Program-made: the position numbers and the translations under genes
The notes under the pieces: generated by a model
Databases searched by the model: none
Told to the model about the DNA's origin: nothing
The model's input: the letters and a program-made list of their open reading frames with translations, nothing else
Shown here: piece by piece, positions 1-12,100 of the stretch
Layout: each line of letters starts with the position of its first letter
Numbering within the stretch: position 1 is the stretch's first letter
From: Astropecten irregularis
Lineage: Eukaryota > Echinodermata > Asteroidea > Paxillosida > Astropectinidae
DNA length: 64,000 nucleotides
Assembly (NCBI GenBank): GCA_963971285.1
Contig: OZ020246.1
Location: 25,890,494 to 25,954,493, forward strand
Reading direction: 5' to 3'

Positions 1-145
1 AGCCCATCGTTGGCTGCATACTGCAACCAATACTCCCGCTGAGTCTCGTAGTCCAAGGGAGAAGCTATGAAGATCTCGCCCCGCTCTGGGTCCACGTCGA
101 ACACCCCCGTGTTGTTGGCAGTGATCAGGTAGCGGATTTCACTAT
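1..145 (-). CDS. Cadherin coding exon N, cut by the window edge (EC13)
   Basis: Residues about 1301-1348: SEIRYLI, DPERGEIFIASPLDYET and LQYAANDG. The acceptor is CTCTACAG. The exon continues to the left, so neither its length nor the rest of the protein can be judged. Confidence 0.9.
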
Positions 146-3100
146 CTGTAGAGTAGAGGAGTCAAGAGGTTGATAAACACATCAGAGTGGAAGAACTGTT
201 GAGTGTGTATACAGCAGAATGCTACTATAATGAACACGCCGGAATGCACAGAGATTGTTCGTTATAGTGGTCGTTCGTTATAGTGAACAATGTCCAGCAT
301 GCCTATACAGTATACATTGTACACACAAATGGGGAGCCAAGGATGATGTTCGGTATAGCCAAATGTTTGGTATAGCTGTGTACATTATAGCAGCGTTCCA
401 CTGTACATCACAGACACAGGGTACCTTTCTTTGTGACAATGTCAATCGTTAATCGTTTAAAACTCTTTTGATGACCTATAAGGCTATTCTTGGTATGGCA
501 CCAGCATACATTCAGGAACTTGTTGAAATCATCATCACGTTATCATTTGCGAAGTTATGAAGACCGCACACTTCTAAAATGCTAAAATAAGCATCTGGTA
601 AATCAAAGATTAGACTTGGTGTTGGGGCATTCATGTATGCTGCTCCCAAACTGTGGAATAATCTTCCTGTTTTTGTTTGGCAGGCTAACTCTCTAGATCA
701 GTTCAAGACCAGGTTAAAGACCCATTTATTCAATGCTTATTAGATTGTTTGTAATGCGCAGTACAGCATATTGATGTAGTAGCTGCGCAATATAAATGTC
801 CCGTATTATTGTTGTTATTATTAATGATCGTGTCAAGAAAAGTTTGTGGTGGCGCTATGCACAGATCATCTCTTTCGTGAGGTTCTGAGAAGAAACCAAG
901 GAACTGATTTATAAACAAGTTCCAAGTTATGTAACATCCAGCTCGTTTACCTGTATCTTTATCGTCTGCTCGGACCTGGATGACTTTGGATCCAACTGCC
1001 GCATTCTCTCGTACGTTCACGACGTAGATGCTGTTGTTGAAGATAGGACTGTTGTCGTTGACGTCCACTACGTTGATTGTTACACGCAAAAAGCCTGGAA
1101 AGGAAATAGAGAAAGACAAATGCGTTTATTACAAGCAGGCCTGGGGACGATTTCACAAAGCCCTATGATCGATCATAACTTGAGGCACGAAGGAAAACCC
1201 ATCGTATCCTCCGACTTTCCACATAGGGCTGCACTGTGTCATTGGTCCTAAAATTGATAGTAAGTTGCGATGAGTTTGGTGAAATCGACCCCTGGTGACA
1301 ATGAGAGGTTTCATGAATTTGAAGCTGTAAGTTGCTCTATTTATGCGGGATCCTGGACTTGAAAATGAACATTGCTCATAGAGGCCTAGTGGTCTGGTGT
1401 GTCAAACTCAAGATCTCGTGGTCAATCTACAGATTGTGTGTTCAAGTCCAGCCATGAACTAGTGATGCTTGCGTCCTTGGGCAAGATGCTCCTCTTCACC
1501 CAGGTGTAAATGGTACCTCAGAGTGTCGAGATGGCTTTGTGGTTTGATTAGCCTCTGCGCTGTAAAGTAGCCGGGGCTATATACTCCCCAGGGAGTTGAG
1601 ATGGTTTCAAGGATGTAAATTATGGCCCAATGACCAGGGATAATAATATGTGCGCCACGAGTGTCTTTGGACAGATGTGTGCGCGGAATAAATTCAGAAT
1701 TATTCTTATTATTATTATCAAATGTAGAGATATGAAGACATACCAGCATTGGGTTCTCCATTACTATTAGGTAAGCTAGAAGGAGCGCTATCCATTGCAA
1801 TGACTTGAATGGCATACACCTGCTTCACTTCCCGATCAAACTTGACATTGCTGGTAATCTCTCCCGTGTTTTCATTGACGCTAAAATCGGAAGAATCTTC
1901 ATACGGCTCATCCATGAAGTACCTGACCTGTGATTTAAACCAAAAAAAAGTCTCGACAATTACGTGGTTGCATGGCTTCTAAAAGAAGGCTATTAGGAGT
2001 TTGGGACACTGCTAGGATAGGTACTGAAGTACATCCCACTAGAATACTCGCTAGAGCTCTTGAATCAATACTATTCAATCAATCAGTGGGAGCGTGCGCA
2101 GCGGCAGCGCGTTGCCGCATCTACCTTCGAGCGATACTCCTTCGGTCTTCTGATAGCCATCCCCCAGGCAGCCACGCAACCCATCCCCATCTCAGCAAAA
2201 TAACGATCCATCTGATGCAACCACGTGTCATGTGGATGCCCTACCGGGCGAGTCCTACCAGTAGGTTCTCTCATAGAGAGAATCCGCCTGGCAGGATCAC
2301 TCGCAGGGAATCTAGGCGCATGACCGTACAATCGCATCTGACGCTCACGTATCATGCAGGTAATAGGTCTCATCTGACTCTCCCTGAGTAACCTCTTGTT
2401 AGACACACCAGCGGTATACCCAAGGGTCCTCCTCAGAGACCCAGTACTGAAGACAATTGAGTCATCTCCCCAGGCCTCAGTCAAGGTCCATGTCTCGCAA
2501 CCGTAGAGTAAGACAGGCAAGACCAGGGCCCTGAAGACCCATATCTTTGTCCTCTTGCATAGATATGAAGGTTTTGCTTCAAGGATGGAAATGTTACGGT
2601 CACTATCTACAACTGTCCAACGCTACCCACCCGTTTGAAATCAAACACGGTGTCTGCATCAACGGCTACTTGTGTAGTAACAACGAACGGGGGATCCATC
2701 TCCTCGGGAACTGACGTAAAGACAGTATCTAGGGGGAATTTTGGAGCCTCGTCGTTGACATCGGTGATGTCGACGAACAGCGTCTTGAAGGATGAAAGTC
2801 TGTTGCCATCATTGGTTGCTTTGATCTCCAGCTGGTAACTATGCAAACCAGAATCACAGAGTTAACGTCTTACAAATAAAAGATTCTTTCCAGTCTGTGA
2901 TTATTGCTTTTTATTACCTGAATGAGGCATTTTGGCGACAAGATATAAACGCATATTTTGTCTGTCTAAATAAGACGCGTTATGCGTAGTGCTACACGTT
3001 CCTATTCTTATGCACCAGAAAGAGAAGAACAGGGTAATAATAATAATATTGACTGGCGTTACTTTCGGGAGGTACCACATATATTTCCCTCACTAGACCC

Positions 3101-6100
3101 ATATTGTCCTCGTCTTCGACTCGGGGCAATATGAGACTAGTTTGGGAAATATATGTGGTATCTCCCTCAAGGCCAGTCAATATTATATAATTATCTGGGT
3201 TGTTTTTGTATTTCCAACCAAGCAGTAATGATTTTTTTATAAGATGGGCCAGGTCATTGGTCAAAGTCCCGAAGTATTCTTAGAGGGTTTTCGAAATCGA
3301 GGCTCAGGCTCCGTTGTCCATATTGTGAAAATATAGGCTGTGGTTTTCCATTGAAGCTGAAGGTCTGTTTTGCTTTTCAAACCAGAGAATCTACTTCCAA
3401 ACTGCAGCTAAAAGCCTCTTTTTTGATACCCGTTATTTTAGAATGGATTCACGAAATGGAGCCAGAGCCTGAGCCTCCATTTCGTAAACGCCCTTTAGTG
3501 TATCTGTTTACGCTCTTGTTAACCCAGTTTTTATTAAGACAGAAATGTCATGCTTTTAGCAGATTTTTGTGCTAAGCAGGGCTGTGAAATTGGCCCCAGT
3601 ACATCAACAAACTAGAGCTAAAGCTACCCGATCCCCTGGGATATTTTCATACTGACAAACTATTAAAGGAGCCTGTATCATTCATCAGATATAATAATTA
3701 TGCATAACGTACCTTTTGGTGGTTTCATAATCCAGCTGGCTAGCTACGTACACTTCCCCTTGAGATTGGAGCGTGTTTCTGCCGCGGAATTGTTCTTTGG
3801 AGTTGGTCTCTGGTATCTGACCAGTGACAACGCTGTAGCCGATGCTAGCCGTAGTGGGCTCCACTGCCACAGTAGCAACTATGAAATTGATCACGACATT
3901 CTCAGCGACCGACACCCGGAGGGTATCGTTGCTCCATCTAGGGGGGGCGTTGTCTGACGAACCAACGTTCACCTCTACGCTGGTGGTACCGGTTTTCGAA
4001 CCATCTGAAGCCTGGACGGTGAGGGTATACTGCAGATTGTCAGACTGTGCAAGACGAACAGAAACACAAACGTTCAAATTGATTAATGGTGGACGAAGAT
4101 GCTCATCTCAGTACATGTGATCAAATTGATAAAAATGTGTTGTGTGATCAAATTGATAAAAATGTGTTGTGTGATCAAATTGATAAAAATGTGTTGTGTG
4201 ATCAAAATGTGTCAGACACGAGAACCAACCGTGCGAAATAAAAACACACACACACAGTTATGTGCAATACAGAGGCCAACTTGTCTGTTAAAGGCAGCAT
4301 ACAGGATTTGCAAGGCCTCCATTAAAAAATATTAAGTTTGAGACAGAAAATGGACTCAACAGTTGTAAACTGTGCAAACAGTCACCATGGGAAATTTTGG
4401 TTCATCAGATGCTGGGTTTTTCAAGGAAATCAAGATTTTGTGTCTTTTAAAAAGATCGTTCGTCCGAACATCAAACAAGGTTTGCAAGGAAGTTTAAGAC
4501 CTTCACTTCTGTTTAAGTACCAAATTCAGCCAAACGCACACCTTTGCAAATCCTATATGCTCCTTTTAAGAACATGGAGCTGGTCTATGTGGATGTGTAT
4601 GTGTGCTTAAAGGTAACACAGTATCATACCTGTTTTGGTTTTTGCCAAAGAAATACAGATTCATGGGCATAAATATCAAGGAAGATACAGCAACAGTCAT
4701 ATGTGAAATTTTCAGTCCCATACGGTGCTCACTTTTTGAGGAAATGGTGAAAACAGTATTTTCAAAAACTTTTCACCGTTATTTTTCATCTTCAAAAGAT
4801 CAAAATTGTTCTTGGTCATTGGTTTTAATCTTTTCTGGATAACTACAGCTTTCCAGGCAGAATCTTCATCCCCTGTAAGTTATAGGTAAATCTGTGAAGA
4901 TGTCTGTTTCGGAATGCTGCCAAAGTATGATACTACCTTTAATAGAGTACATATTAAGGTATAATGGCCAATTGTGTATGTAGTGCTGGAACATATTTTT
5001 TGAAAAGTTTTGAGAGACAAATAATTTCACCAGCATGCTAGTATAATTTCCACTACCCAACAGACTTACTGCTGACAAGGACCCAGTGGCGAAGATCTCT
5101 CCCGTAGCTAAGATGATGTCAAAAAGATTGTAAGTGGAACCAGTCAGACTGTAATTGATTTCCGAAGACTCGTCTGCATCTTCTGCTTGCACTTGAAGGA
5201 AGGGTATCACAGGGGGATGCGTAGGGCTCACAAAAACTGAAAAATTCAGATTCAAACAAACAAAACAATTAAAATGAGATACAAAGGCAGCGTACAGGAT
5301 TTATTGAGTTTGAGACAGAAAATGGACTCAACGGTTCGTAAATAGTGCAAACAGTCACCATGGGAAATCTTGGTTCATCAGATTGCTGGGTTTTTCAAGG
5401 AAATCAAGATTTTGTGTCTTTTAAAAAGATCGTTCGTCCGAACAATTTTTTAACATTTCAAAAGCGTGGTGTAACTGTGAGGGATTCGGAGGGGGGCAAG
5501 ATTATTTCGGCCGTATTTCTGCTATCCAGATGAACTAAGTGTAAAAAGGCACATGAAACAACGTCTGTAACTTTTGTAAGGAAGTTTAAGACCTTCACTT
5601 CTGTTTAAGTACCAAAATCAGGAGTAGTAGAACTATTATATATTAAAACATTCAAAGCATGAATAGTCTTCCTTGGTCAAACAGGATTACCAACCAAGTT
5701 TTCATGTGATGTTTATTGCTTTTGACTTGTATTCGGCCATTGTTTGCTGAGCATAACATTCACAAGGAATTTTGGCTGGCATACTGATTTGATTTTCAGA
5801 AGGTCTTTGGTGCTTAAGCAAATTTTGGTGCTAAGCAGCTCTATGAAATTAGCCCCAGGTCTCTACTCACCAACATATTTGTTCAGGGGAAACTTAGGCT
5901 TGTTATCATTGACATCGGTGATGGTGACCGTAATCAGACAATAGCCTGTGTTGCCATTGGCTATCTTAGGTTTATCCTCGGCAGTGACCAGAATTTCAAT
6001 GGTCGGCGTGGCCTCTCTGTCCAACGTGTCCTGAGTGTAAATCTCGCCAGTCACTTCATCGATGCGGAACGGGGAGTTGGAATCTGGGATGCCGTATTTG

Positions 6101-9100
6101 ATTTCGGCGTTGGTGCCCTTGTCGGCATCGGTAGCCGTCACCTAAGAGAGGAAGAAAATGAAAAATGGTGGAAACTGATGATTGCAGTCTGACACGGTTT
6201 ATATTACTATTATACATTTCTGGGAATGACACCACAAATTCCTCAAAAGCACCCTAGGCACTGTATCTTGAAAAGCCTGATGAAATCTTTTTATGGAAAG
6301 ATGATGAGAAGAAGATACAGTTTTAGAGGTGGGAGGAAAACCCCAGAGTAATATTCTGGGTAAAAACCAACATAATCAAGTAGGGACTGAAAACCCAATC
6401 CACTTGTGGACCGAGCTGGACTCGAACCCGGTCTGCCAGAGGTGAAAAACGAGGAAAAGAGCCGCTACACCAACCTGACTCCAAACATTGGAGCATTAAC
6501 TCCAACCAATGTTATATAGCTAGCCCATTTTGAGTGCTGGCTAAATTGACTTATTGTGAAGCGTAGCAAGCGGAGCTCTTACCCCTCACAGCCGAGGTCC
6601 AAGAGATAATACATGATAGCTAAATGCAAGTTCATACGTACGTGAACGTGTCAGCAATATTATGTTTTGTTATCAAGGATCTGGTCAATTTATCTAGCCA
6701 ACCTACCTGTAGTAGGGGCGTGCTATCCGGTGCGGCCTCTGATATCGATGGGGCGTAAGTGTCGCACACTGGAAAGACCGGCGTGTTATCATTGATGTCG
6801 TTGACCAGTACCTCAACTTCGGCATAGGAAGTGTACGTGCCGTCAGTAGCAGTAACATTGAACGTATAGCTGGCCAACGGAAGATTCCCTGTGCCTTTAC
6901 GAGATATAACACCTGAAAAGAAGAAAAAAGGATCGGGAAAATGTCCTCCTTATTGAAAGGCTACCAAACACAATTAATTACAAGTAAGTAGTACAGTCGA
7001 ACCTCATTAATACGAGCTCTATTAAGACGAGATCTCGGTTAAGACGAGCATATCACGCCGGTCCCGACCGAGTTGTGCACGTTTCTATGGGGAAATATTT
7101 GCTTAATACGAGCACTGATAATACGAAAAACCTTTTAATACGAGCATTTTGGGCCGACCCAGTTGCGTGGAAGTCATTGTAAACATCCCATTTAATACGA
7201 GGATTTTTTAATCTGGCTTCTTTGGAATCGATTTTCTTTGTACAGATTAAGAAAAATTCCACCACCCTCAAGTCGCCGTTGTTTCATGTTACCGAAAGGT
7301 AATTGCCGCAGCACTAATGCCCACTAATCCCCTCCTGAGGTTTTACCGACGGCTTGCCCAGCGACAAGTGTAAATAAAAAACAGACAATGTACGGCGCAT
7401 CACAATTTGCTTTTATTGTGCGTGATCCACATGGCTTTTTTTGGCTGTCACAAAGGTTGAAACCCGACTGAGGAAAACGGCTAGGTTTTCCATTCGGATT
7501 CGTTTTTGTATGGAGAAAAAATTCTTCTTCATTTTTTTTTTTTCAAAAATCAAACCAAAGTCCATGCTAATTTCCAGACAATTTTACCTCGTTGAAGACG
7601 TGTTAAAAGGATTTTGGTCTCAACAAATTCTTCAAAGTGTAGCCAACATGTATCCGAACAAAATAATATTCCACGAACGGACCGCCGATACGATCCGACT
7701 ACGGCCCGACCGATCGGCCGACCGCTGAGTACGTTCATGTAATGTTACAGCCACACGTGGTTACCGGCCATACACGCGATAGAATGTGGCTAACCTGCAG
7801 TTCATGCAATGCTTCCACTGATTGGTGACCGTTACAAAGTTGGCTACATGGAGTCAGGGAGGGAAAAAAGACCGACATCATAAAAAAAATTATCCGTGTC
7901 AAAAAAAACCCAAAAAAACAGGAACGCACTTCTTATTTTAAGTTAAAAAAGGCGCCCTCTCGTGTCCATCAAAATGGCGCTGGTTCCCTGCGGTGCACAT
8001 TGCTTCATACTGCACATGGTTTGGCAACCAACTTGTCTGAACACGCGGTGCTTACGTTCGTTGCATGCTGTCATCCACTCGCAATTTTCATGTCGTTTTT
8101 GTGCCGTCATGGTTTATATTTACTTGGTTTTTATTATTCTTACATATTGTAATGAAATCTCTTGTATCTCTGTGTACCGCACACACGTGCATTTCAGTTG
8201 ACAAAATATGGATCCCGCATAATACGAGGCCCCGCTTAATACGAGTATTTTCGGTAAGTCCCGGCATCCTCGTATTAACGAGGTTCGACTGTATAACTTT
8301 GAAGAGTTATATTAGAGAGCTTTCGCAAGCCGACAGATACGGTTAGCGCATGTCACCGGTATGTGTGTCCTTATGAAGTCACAGTTGTTTAGCTATCCGT
8401 TATACGTCTTCAAGCAACGGATATCTTGCTCGATACGCGTAAGTGTTAAACAAGTAGCGAATATCAGTATTTTCATAATTCTCTGTTCATTTTTTGTCAT
8501 GTGCAATGATTAGATAAAAAAAGAAAGAATTTGCTGAATACGAATATGTCATTTCTATGTATTTCAAAACTTAAGAATGAGACCAAATTAGCCTCAAAGT
8601 CAGGGACAAAAGAGGTTCTCCGTTGTCGGAACTGGACTTCACTATTGTGAAACATCGAATCGGCTGTTGACGTTTACGGATAGATAAAATTACTCGTATG
8701 CATATCCGTTCGCATGTGAAACCTCCCTAATATCTAAATTCAACTTTCCCTCTTGTTGAGTTAAAGGTAATATCATACTTTGGATTTTGTCTAAGAAATG
8801 AAGATAAAAAAAAAAAAAAACAATATCAAGAAAAATACAGTAAAAGTCATCTGTGAAATTCTTAGTCCCATATGGTACCGATTTTTGGGAAAACAGTGAA
8901 ATTTTTTTTTTTTATCTTTTCACCGTTATTTTTTAATCTTTTATAGATCAAAAATATTTTCAGTTGATGGTTTTACTAAACTTCTTGATAAATACAGTAT
9001 TTCAGGCGGAAATTTTTTAATGGTATGTTTAAGAAAACGTTATGACATTCAAGCCAAAAATTTCATGTGTATGGTGCAGAAATACATTTCATCTTCATTC

Positions 9101-12100
9101 TTCAAGGTAATATCATACTTTGGTTTTTATCAAAGAAATACAGATTCATGGGCAAAAATATCAAGGAAGATACAGTAACAGTCATGCTGTGAACATTTCA
9201 GTCCCATACGGTGCCCACTTTTTGAGAAAACAGTGAAAAACGGCCACAGTATTTCTTAAGTCTTTTCTCTTTTATTTTTGATCTTTTAAAAGATCAAAAC
9301 GATTTTTGGTTGTTGTTTTACTAATGTCTGGATAAATACACCATTTCAGGCGGAAAAATGTTAACGGTATGTTTCTACCACCACCATCTTCATACCCTGA
9401 AAAGGCCTTTTCACACGACGCCAAAAAAACTCTCAACCATTGAGAAATTCTGTCATGGTTGCGAAATCTTACAAAAGTGTCATCGTGTGAAAGGACACCA
9501 ATGCTTGAGAGTGACCGACGTCCCTGGTGAATCTTTGAGAGATTTTGACCGAGGTCGTGACCCTTGAGATCTATCGTGTGAATAGAGAACAGCCCCTTTT
9601 GTACGACGTCCCTTGCGAAGTGCTTTCTAATGCGCATGCGTGGTACACCGGTTTCATGGCCTTTGCATACCACGTGCTTTACCCTCACCCTCATCGTCAC
9701 GTTGGTACTAGCAGCGTTTACATTCATAAAATGCATAGTCTATCAATTACCCGCGTTCCGTCTCAAGGGAGGCTTGAGAAATGTTACACTGTGCCGTGTG
9801 AAAGGACGCAAAAGCAGCCAGTGTAAAACCGTTTTGTAAGATTTCGCAACCTTGAGAAAATGTCTCAATGGTTGAGAGGTTTTTTGGCGTCGTGTGAAAA
9901 GGGCTTAAGTTCTATGTAAATCTGTGAACATTTCTGTTTTGGTTTCTTACCAAAGTATGATACTACCTTTAATTTATGTCCATTTTTTTTTTTTTTTTTT
10001 TTTTCAGCTGTCTGTTCATTACCTGTCTGTGAGTCTATCTGGAAGGTATCAGATTGCTGGATGCCATATCTAATGGTGCTATCCTTGTCGGCATCGCTGG
10101 CATACACAGTGCCTACTTTGTAGCCACTGACAGCGTCCTCATCAATGAGATACTGTGTACCGTCAGTGTTCAGGAACACGGGAGGTTCATCATTCACGTC
10201 TCTCAGGTACACCCATACGCTGGCCACCGCCGTACCTCCGGCGTCATCTTGGACGGTTGCTGTGAGCTCGTAGAAGGGATTGCCCACGTCATAGTCCAGC
10301 CTGGTGGTGGCATACAGCACCCCTTGGGACGTGATCCTGAACTTGCCTCTATCCGGGCCGCTGAGGGAATACGTCAGGACGTTGTTGGGATCGGCATCGC
10401 AATCACTGGCAACCACTGTTTGAAAAAGTACAAAAGAACAACTTACGACGTGGATTATATCGCATCGCAAACTGTAAACAAATGATCATTGTTACATCGC
10501 TCGTCAACATGAAACTCAGGCCCAATTTCATGGAATCCGTTACAGCCAATTTTTGTGCAAGTACGGGCACTGCTACGAGTGAAATCTATTTCATGGAATC
10601 CGTAAGCAAGCATTTTTGGTTAGTGAAGAATTTCTAGGGTAACCGTGATTATTTTCTGCTAACGCCCTGTCATAATGATGCATTCTGCTGAAATTCCTTG
10701 CTACCATTACCCAAAAGAAAACTCTCCCATGAAATACACTAACCGCAGGCAAAGAGAGTCTGCTACCATAAGCAAAGAAATTCTGCTACCGTGAGCAATG
10801 AATTTTTATTAACTGTAATGGATTCCATGAAATTGGGCCCTGACTCCACGAATTAGACAAGACTTCCCGTCAGATGTCACGTCACATGCAAGGTTGTCTA
10901 TTCTCACCAACTATGGTCTACAATGATCCTTTCATTCATAACTCAGAAATTTGACTGATAAACACGTCTACTGTTGGTAACATTACCTGTTCCGATGGGT
11001 GTGTTGGTGTCGATCGTTTCAATAACATCCCTGAAGGTGAAGGTGTCCCTTTCAAATTCAGGATTGCAGTCGTTGATATCCGTGACATCCACATTGACCT
11101 GCGATGAATCCAAATGAGCGGACAAGAATAAGTCATCTAACAGAATAACAAAGTTTCCAGTAACAACTTCCAAAATTCTCAATTACCGATCCTTGAATCT
11201 CCGAATCGTCGGATTCACAAATCCGGTACAACAAAACTAGGAATCCCAGTTCAGGGCTGTGATTATACTATCATAAAAAATCCTGAAAACGTAGCAAAAA
11301 ACCCTGAAAATGATACGTCTCCAATACTTTTGTACAGGTAAAGTGAAGAAAAAAAATCCTGAAATCAGTATTTTTCCGGACAAATCACATCCCTGCCTGT
11401 TTCTTGGCGGATTGACAAATCCGTGGTTGCGTTCAGAGTTATTCACGGTCATGTTATAAAGGCATTATTTCCAGTAAATTGGTTTATTTGGTTTTTGTTT
11501 GCTAGATTTATGACAAAAAACAACTTGGGTTTAATCACTTGAAGCTGGTGGACGCCTGGACGGTGAGGCTAAAAACACATCACCCACGTTCACGTTCATT
11601 CCGCTAGCACCATCTTTAATAGCCTGGTTTCCTGTCCTACTGTGGGAGTTTGGAGGCACTTGTACATGTACTGCATGATATGCAGCATTGGTCTTAACTC
11701 CTCGCTGCCGCTGAGGGAGATGGCCATAGTTTTTGTCTATTTAATATTGACAATGTGGGGACTGGCAACGAATCTACTTAACCGAAAGTAGGAATCGGAT
11801 GATAGAGAGGGTGTTTATGATAATAGTTTTGTTGAATTTGTTGCACCATGAACTTACCCTGACTGTGGTGGCCATTCCATCTTGAGTGCTTTCTCTGGCC
11901 TCGATTTCTAGGAAGTACGAGGGCATGGTCTCGCGGTCAACCCTATCGGTCAGCATAATGACCCCCGTGGAAGCTCCGATGGTGTGCGAGGGAATCAAGG
12001 GATTGGTGTCCAGAATTCTGTATGTGATGGAGGCAGCATTGTTGAAGGAGAAGGCTCTTACTTCCACCACCCTGATGGAAGGAATTCAAAAAGTCGGACA

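Noticed and set aside
1972-2391. 139-codon plus-strand open frame
   Set aside because: Antisense of the LINE C-terminal fragment at 2083-2550.
7962-8346. 79- to 93-codon plus-strand open frames starting ATGGCGCTG-like
   Set aside because: Inside the pogo-like element; no transposase or host motif and no splice context.
9272-9736. 154-codon minus-strand open frame
   Set aside because: It runs across the junction of two nested noncoding MITEs and resembles no protein I know.
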